Below the pieces are notes generated by a model that searched no databases, had not been told where the DNA came from, and saw only the letters and a list, made by a program, of their open reading frames with translations. Shown in pieces: positions 59,084-64,000 of a stretch of DNA of 64,000 bases. Location of the stretch: positions 310,001 through 374,000 of the forward strand of contig JAJJXM010000036.1 of NCBI GenBank assembly GCA_024516155.1, given 5' to 3'. This DNA comes from Pyronema omphalodes. Taxonomy: Eukaryota; Ascomycota; Pezizomycetes; Pezizales; Pyronemataceae. Position 1 is the stretch's first letter. Each line of letters begins with the position of its first letter. A program made the position numbers and the translations under genes.

Positions 59084-60915
59084 ATGGCGCCTACAGACTT
59101 CATCAATTACCCTCCTCCTATCAAAGCTGCGGAAACTCCCTACGAGAATCCTCCTCCTAGCAACCCCACACTTTCCGGCACGACTCTCTCGGTGCTCAGT
59201 AACCTGTACGTATCTCCAGCGCCATGACATAGACACGCAGCTAAGATCTCATCAGCGTCGTCCATGTAGGACCCGTTCAACAGATGCTCTGGCGCAACAC
59301 AGGCTTCACCCAATCCCTGCTCAAAGTCGAGTCCAGTGGTATTCTGGATAATTACGTTCCACGCTATGATCCGACCGTGATTCCTGTGCGCACCACCTCC
59401 TCCGTTACCACCTCTACCAGCACCGACGCAGATGACATTCCCGTACCTGCTCCGCGCACCTTCCACAGCTCTGCAGACTATATTGCTGCATACAAATCCG
59501 GTGTCACTACGCCTACCGCTGTCGCAGAACGCTTCCTAGAATCTCTTGATGAAGACATCTCTAGAATCTTCATCTGCACAACCCCCCGTGAGGTGCTCCT
59601 CGCAGCCGCAGCTGAGTCTACGGCCCGATATGCAGCCGGTACTGCGCTCCCTCTCGACGGTGTTCCATTGGTAGTAAAAGACGAATGCGACGTCGCCGGA
59701 ACACAACGGACATTAGGACTCTCAACCCGCGAGGCCAATCTCCGTAAAATTGGGCACGCACAGCAAGGACAAACATCCTGGTGTGTTCAAAAGTTATTAG
59801 ATGCCGGAATGATGTTTCTCGGCAAGTCCAACATGCATGAAATCGGACTCGACACAACAAACAACAACCCAAACTGGGGTACCCCACCAAACCCTTACAA
59901 CTCCAAATACTACCCCGGTGGTTCCTCTGGAGGTTCCGGTGCTGCTGTCGGTGCAGGAATCTGTCCCATCGCAGTCGGCGCAGATGGCGGTGGTTCTATC
60001 CGTATCCCAGCTACCTACTGTGGAGTTTTCGGCCTCAAACCAACCCATGGAAGAGTCGATACCTCTCCCACAGCATCAATCGCACCATCAGTAGGCGTAG
60101 TAGGTCCCATCGCAGCAACCATGCACGACCTCGCACTCGCCTACCGCATCATGTCCACCCCGCACCCCTCCTCCCCATTCCCAGCACCCACCCCCTCATC
60201 CACCTCCTCCCCTAAGATCCTAGGTATCTACCGCCCCTACTTCGACGACTGCGACCCCACCGTGCTCTCCCTCTGCAACTCCGCCATCAGCAAATTCCAA
60301 TCCCTGGGCTACAAAACCGTCCCCATAACCCTCCCCCTTCTCCCCGAATCCCGCGCCTCCCACGCACTAACAATCCTCTCCGAGATCTCGCAAGGCATGG
60401 GCGGAAACTCCCGAGGCCTAACCCCCGCCAACAAAATCCTCATCAGCGTAGGAACCCGAGCCCCTGCCCGCGACTTCCTGATCGCCCAGAAACTCCGCGC
60501 ATTGATGATGTCGCATCTTGCAGCGTTATGGCAGGAGTATCCGGGTATGATTATCGTGACACCTACTGCCCCGCACGCGGGGGTTGAGGTACACCCCGGG
60601 AGCTATGGACTAGGTGAGGCGGGGGTTAGTGATAATAATAAGAGTCTGAGGACTATGCAGTATGTGTTTTTGGCCAATTGGACGGGGTGTCCGGCGATTA
60701 GTTTACCGGTGGGTTATGAGGGGGGTAGTAACATGCCGGTCGGGTTGATGGGGATGGGAGAGTGGGGCGCCGAGGAGGGGTTGATTACCTGGGGAAGGGA
60801 GTGGGAGGATCAGTGGGATGTGCCGGTGGGTGTTCTGGCGCAGGGGATCTTGGAACAGGAGGGACGGAAGAGAGGAGAGGGGTGGAGGGATATGTTGGCC
60901 TCTGTTACGGCTTAG
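59084..60915 (+). CDS. Amidase-signature family hydrolase
   Basis: Two exons, 59084-59205 and 59256-60915, around a 50-bp intron, give 593 residues. The amidase-signature catalytic triad is present: Lys182 in LVVKDE, cis-Ser264 in PGGSSGGSG and the nucleophile Ser288 in ADGGGSIR, followed by CGVFGLKPTHGR. These enzymes hydrolyse carboxylic amides; the substrate cannot be inferred. The first ATG after an upstream stop is used, and the N-terminal 90 residues (SNLVVHVGPVQQMLWRNTGF and on) are an extension before the usual amidase core, seen in a class of fungal amidases. No signal peptide is evident, so an intracellular enzyme is likely. Exon 2 is richer in G+C than the DNA around it. Confidence 0.9.
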
Positions 60916-61186
60916 AACGGGGAGGATAGAGATGGGAAGAGATGATGATGGTGTACCGGGGGTGGGGTTATAGTAGATGCGATATGCGATATGCTTTTTA
61001 TGATCTAAGATCTTCGGAAAAATAATAAGAAGAAAATAACAAGAAGAACAAGAAAATAAACCAACCCCACAAACCCGCAAGTCCATAAACCTATAGTATG
61101 ATCTCCATACCAATACCAATACCATATGCAACCCACAATACCAATACCAATACCACCCAAAACCCCGCATTCAAACTCTTATATCT
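60916..61186. other. 3' flank of the amidase gene
   Basis: AT-rich with (CCAATA)n hexamers near 61106-61155, leading into the octamer array. No gene seen. Confidence 0.5.
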
Positions 61187-61298
61187 CCAATAAACCAATA
61201 AACCAATAAACCAATAAACCAATAAACCAATAAACCAATAAACCAATAAACCAAAAAACCAATAAACCAATAAACCAATAAACCAATAAACCAATAAA
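61187..61298 (+). repeat. 14 octamer units CCAATAAA
   Basis: 112 bases in exact 8-bp register, with one variant CCAAAAAA at 61251-61258. Confidence 0.95.
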
Positions 61299-61740
61299 CC
61301 AAGAATATACCTACTTATGTAACATAAACCATAACGTGAGAATTCATGATTGCAGTAACGTGAATTGAATTAAATATACTCTGAACACCCCCCCCCCCCT
61401 CGCCTATTTTCGGGACTAGGTATAGGTAAGTATAGGTAAGTATAGAGGTTTCCCGGGAAGACGAATGGAATGGAATGGAATGAAGGGGTTGGGGGGAAGG
61501 TGATGGGTGGAATGGGAAGCGGTGGAATGGAATGGGTGGGGGGGAAGGTGATGGGTTTAGGATGGATAGACGTGGTGTGGGTTTTGGTTATGGGTTATGG
61601 TTTTAGGTTTGGGTTTGGGTTATGGTTATGGGTTTTGAGTTTTGAGGGATTTATGGTTTGAGGGTTTGAGGATTGATTATATAATCTATCAAACTGGGGG
61701 TTTGAAATTTTGATGTTTTGGGGGGAATGGGCAGATAGAG

Positions 61741-61812
61741 AGGAGAAGAGGAGAAGAGGAGAAGAGGAGAAGAGGAGAAGAGGAGAAGAGGAGAAGAGGA
61801 GAAGAGGAGAAG
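61741..61812 (+). repeat. 9 octamer units AGGAGAAG followed by purine tract
   Basis: Nine perfect 8-bp units pass into an irregular GAGAGAGG tract and then G-runs to about 61897. The strand asymmetry (all purine) could favour triplex or G-quadruplex structures. Confidence 0.95.
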
Positions 61813-61897
61813 AGGAGGAGGAGAGAGAGGAGAGAGAGGAGAGGAGAGAGAGGAGAGAGAGGAGAGGGGGGAGGGGGGGGAGGGGGGGGGGGGGGGA

Positions 61898-64000
61898 GAG
61901 AACCAAAAAACATACAAGAGCGAATACAACCAACTCTAAGCCTCAAGGAAGTATGCCAAAGGACATAATATTATGGTGGCGAAGTCCAAAAGTTGTTTTA
62001 GGGAAGATCCTGGTCAAATGGGACTCGGGAGCATGAGTCTAGTAAAGGCACTACTTGTTGGAATAGCAAACAACTTTTACAAACCTGATTTTTATAAACC
62101 TGATTCTTATACATAAGTAGGCGTGGAACACAAAACCGGCAGAAAAGTTGAGGTGGCGGAGTGTATTGACTGAGACAATAGTGGTCTGATTCTACGTGAC
62201 CATGGCGCAAGATACACCTAAGACAGAAGCCTTACATACGCCTTCACCGCCAAGACACATGAAAGTTAGGCGCTTTTTGATAATCGGAGAGATGCTAGCG
62301 TGATAACAAGCTTATGATAGTAGACTGGGGGAAGAGGATGAGATGAAGACACTTACTGTTTAGATAATATGCCATTTGTACGAAGCTAGGTTATATGAGA
62401 TTGATGCTAATGTGGAGTTTAGTATTTCCACAGGTTACTGTTTCTTTTTGAATAATTCAAATAGTGACAAAAGAAGTGAGAAAAAAGGTGATAACGGATG
62501 AAAAATATTATCACGTGATTCTGAAACGTTATAGCCAATGGGTATATATACCGAAGCGCGTCATTCACCTTTCACCACGCACACTGCTGCACATTACCCA
62601 CAAGCAAGCTGCAGCGTGCGGTCCGTGGAGTTACATAGAAGCTCCGAATCCTGTCATACAAGACAACTTCTTAAGAGCTGAATTACCTCGAACGACCGGC
62701 GACGCGTTAAATTGTATAATCCGATATTGCTCAAAAAATCTCGAAAATCGAAGTATTGGATATTAAAATGCCACGGCTGAATAAAATGAAATTACCTCTA
62801 AGTGTCAAGAGTTACCTGAGGCACCATCAGGTGTTAGGTATCCCACATTTTAACTGCGTGCTGGGCCTGTAACCTCGTCAGGGTCGCTATGACTGGATGT
62901 GTACATATACACACGAACTGCGATGCTCCTTATGAGGATTACATTATGGACCTGAGCTCTATGTGCACCACACCCAAGGTATCGGGTAGGAATCGGAGTC
63001 TGAGGATCGCCGCCGCATGGCTTTACCCATAACCCGGTCTTTGCGGGATGCATCATGCACATGACCGTTCATTGTGGAGGTCAAAGTCTAGAACCCCAGG
63101 TAGAAGGTTCTAATCGATGCGGAATACCAGGTAAATATCATCTTTGCACTGCCATCATTAATACCATGGTGTCTATGGGCCATAAAGAGCCTGGGCAACT
63201 ACCCAAGGTAATTGGACATAATTCCAGTTTCTTCTGTTCTGAAGAACCCTGAGGTATTGTGGATGTATGCTTGGAGTGATTACTTTGCACTGCCATGTTG
63301 CGCACGAGGAATATTGTCACCATTGCGCACAATATCTACCTGAGGTTGAAGTCGAGGGCGGTTGTGAAGCATCTTGAGAGGCTGTATGATAAATGTTTAT
63401 GTAACAAAGGTCAAAGCGTAATTCGAGCGAATCATAATGCATGTTGTATCATTGCCCGACTCCGAGCGAATATCCGCAGCTGCACTCACGGGTTGTTTGA
63501 AGTTCGCGCCCATCTGATTCCAGACGTATGAATACGAGAGGAATGAATGTGCAAGTCTTGCGGTGATCGAGGCTTAGTTTGATAGACGGATTCTGAAATA
63601 TCTTTACCACAAGCGTGTGTTCCATGGAAGTTATGACCGTGTATATATCCAGCGCTGGTAAGTTATGTAGTAGTATGGAATTATCCGGTAAATTTCAATC
63701 CAGACGAGCCAGTAAATACATTTGAAACCCGAAATGGGCACATGTTAGATAAATCCGATGGATATTATAGATAATAATATCCCGCATAATGTTCATGGCG
63801 TTTAACATTTGGAGCCTCAGTGGCGATTTCAAATGGAACTGGTCAACAAAATTTGATTGCATATAATGTCTTATGTCTCTGGACAGGACATAGAGTTCTC
63901 ACTCGGATCCTCAAAATTTTACAGGTCACAGCATCGAAATGTGCAATATTGTGCGGGAACTCGATGGCTGTGCAATAGTACATTTGGTCCTGTTTGATAC
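61898..64000. other. Right end of window, no gene supported
   Basis: Moderately AT-rich. A 100-codon frame at 62464-62766 and others near 63055-63531 show no recognisable features. A B-box-like GGTTCTAATC at 63106-63115 might be a decayed SINE or tRNA remnant, but nothing else around it supports that. Confidence 0.35.

Noticed and set aside
62464..62766. 100-codon plus-strand frame near the right edge
   Set aside because: Amino-acid composition is not absurd, but there is no motif, no splice-linked neighbour and no second copy to support it.
63055..63252. Possible tRNA or SINE remnant around the B-box-like GGTTCTAATC
   Set aside because: No A-box, no acceptor pairing and no target-site duplication found.
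1..64000. CRISPR arrays, operons, prokaryotic signals
   Set aside because: Spliceosomal introns throughout show a eukaryotic genome; the short arrays here are simple satellites without spacers.

Overview
The window looks like nuclear DNA of a filamentous ascomycete (Pezizomycotina; a Leotiomycete is my guess, not proven). Genes are split by short GT-AG introns of 44-205 bp, often with TACTAAC-like branch sites. The gene set fits: an L-arabinitol dehydrogenase, a Kin4-type kinase, fungal P450s, a three-module CbxX-type AAA protein and a sterol-glucosyltransferase-like protein with ubiquitin-interacting motifs. Gene models were joined by hand from splice signals and reading-frame continuity, so exon coordinates are predictions.

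Layout. 0-7 kb: the 3' end of an unknown gene, then a 1,554-aa triple AAA ATPase. 7-11 kb: a retroelement nest, with two tRNA-headed SINEs inserted one after the other into the same target site, a decayed non-LTR retroelement relic (RT C-terminus plus RNase H) and a third SINE in the opposite orientation. 11-15.2 kb: the first copy of a block made of a tRNA-Tyr relic, a long upstream region and a P450. 16-22 kb: a GT1-UIM protein and L-arabinitol 4-dehydrogenase, both on the minus strand. 22-29 kb: gene-poor, with degenerate direct repeats, another SINE with its paralogous empty site, and a TA-flanked MITE. 29-35 kb: a small PPxY membrane protein, a small C2H2 zinc-finger protein and a class V aminotransferase-fold enzyme. 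35.6-41.4 kb: a partial copy of the P450 upstream region, then the second, inverted block with P450 copy 2 and an intact intron-containing tRNA-Tyr. 42-62 kb: a Kin4-family kinase and an amidase set in long intergenic DNA crowded with simple tandem arrays, many with an 8-bp unit. 62-64 kb: nothing recognised.

The most notable points are the inverted tRNA-Tyr/P450 segmental duplication (about 4.2-4.5 kb per copy, 25 kb apart, plus a third partial copy), the cluster of octamer arrays, the SINE insertions with clean target-site duplications, and the two multi-domain proteins (triple AAA and GT1-UIM). P450 copy 2, the class V enzyme and the zinc-finger protein lie within about 8 kb and could be part of a small specialised-metabolism cluster, but no backbone synthase is present, so this is only a suggestion.
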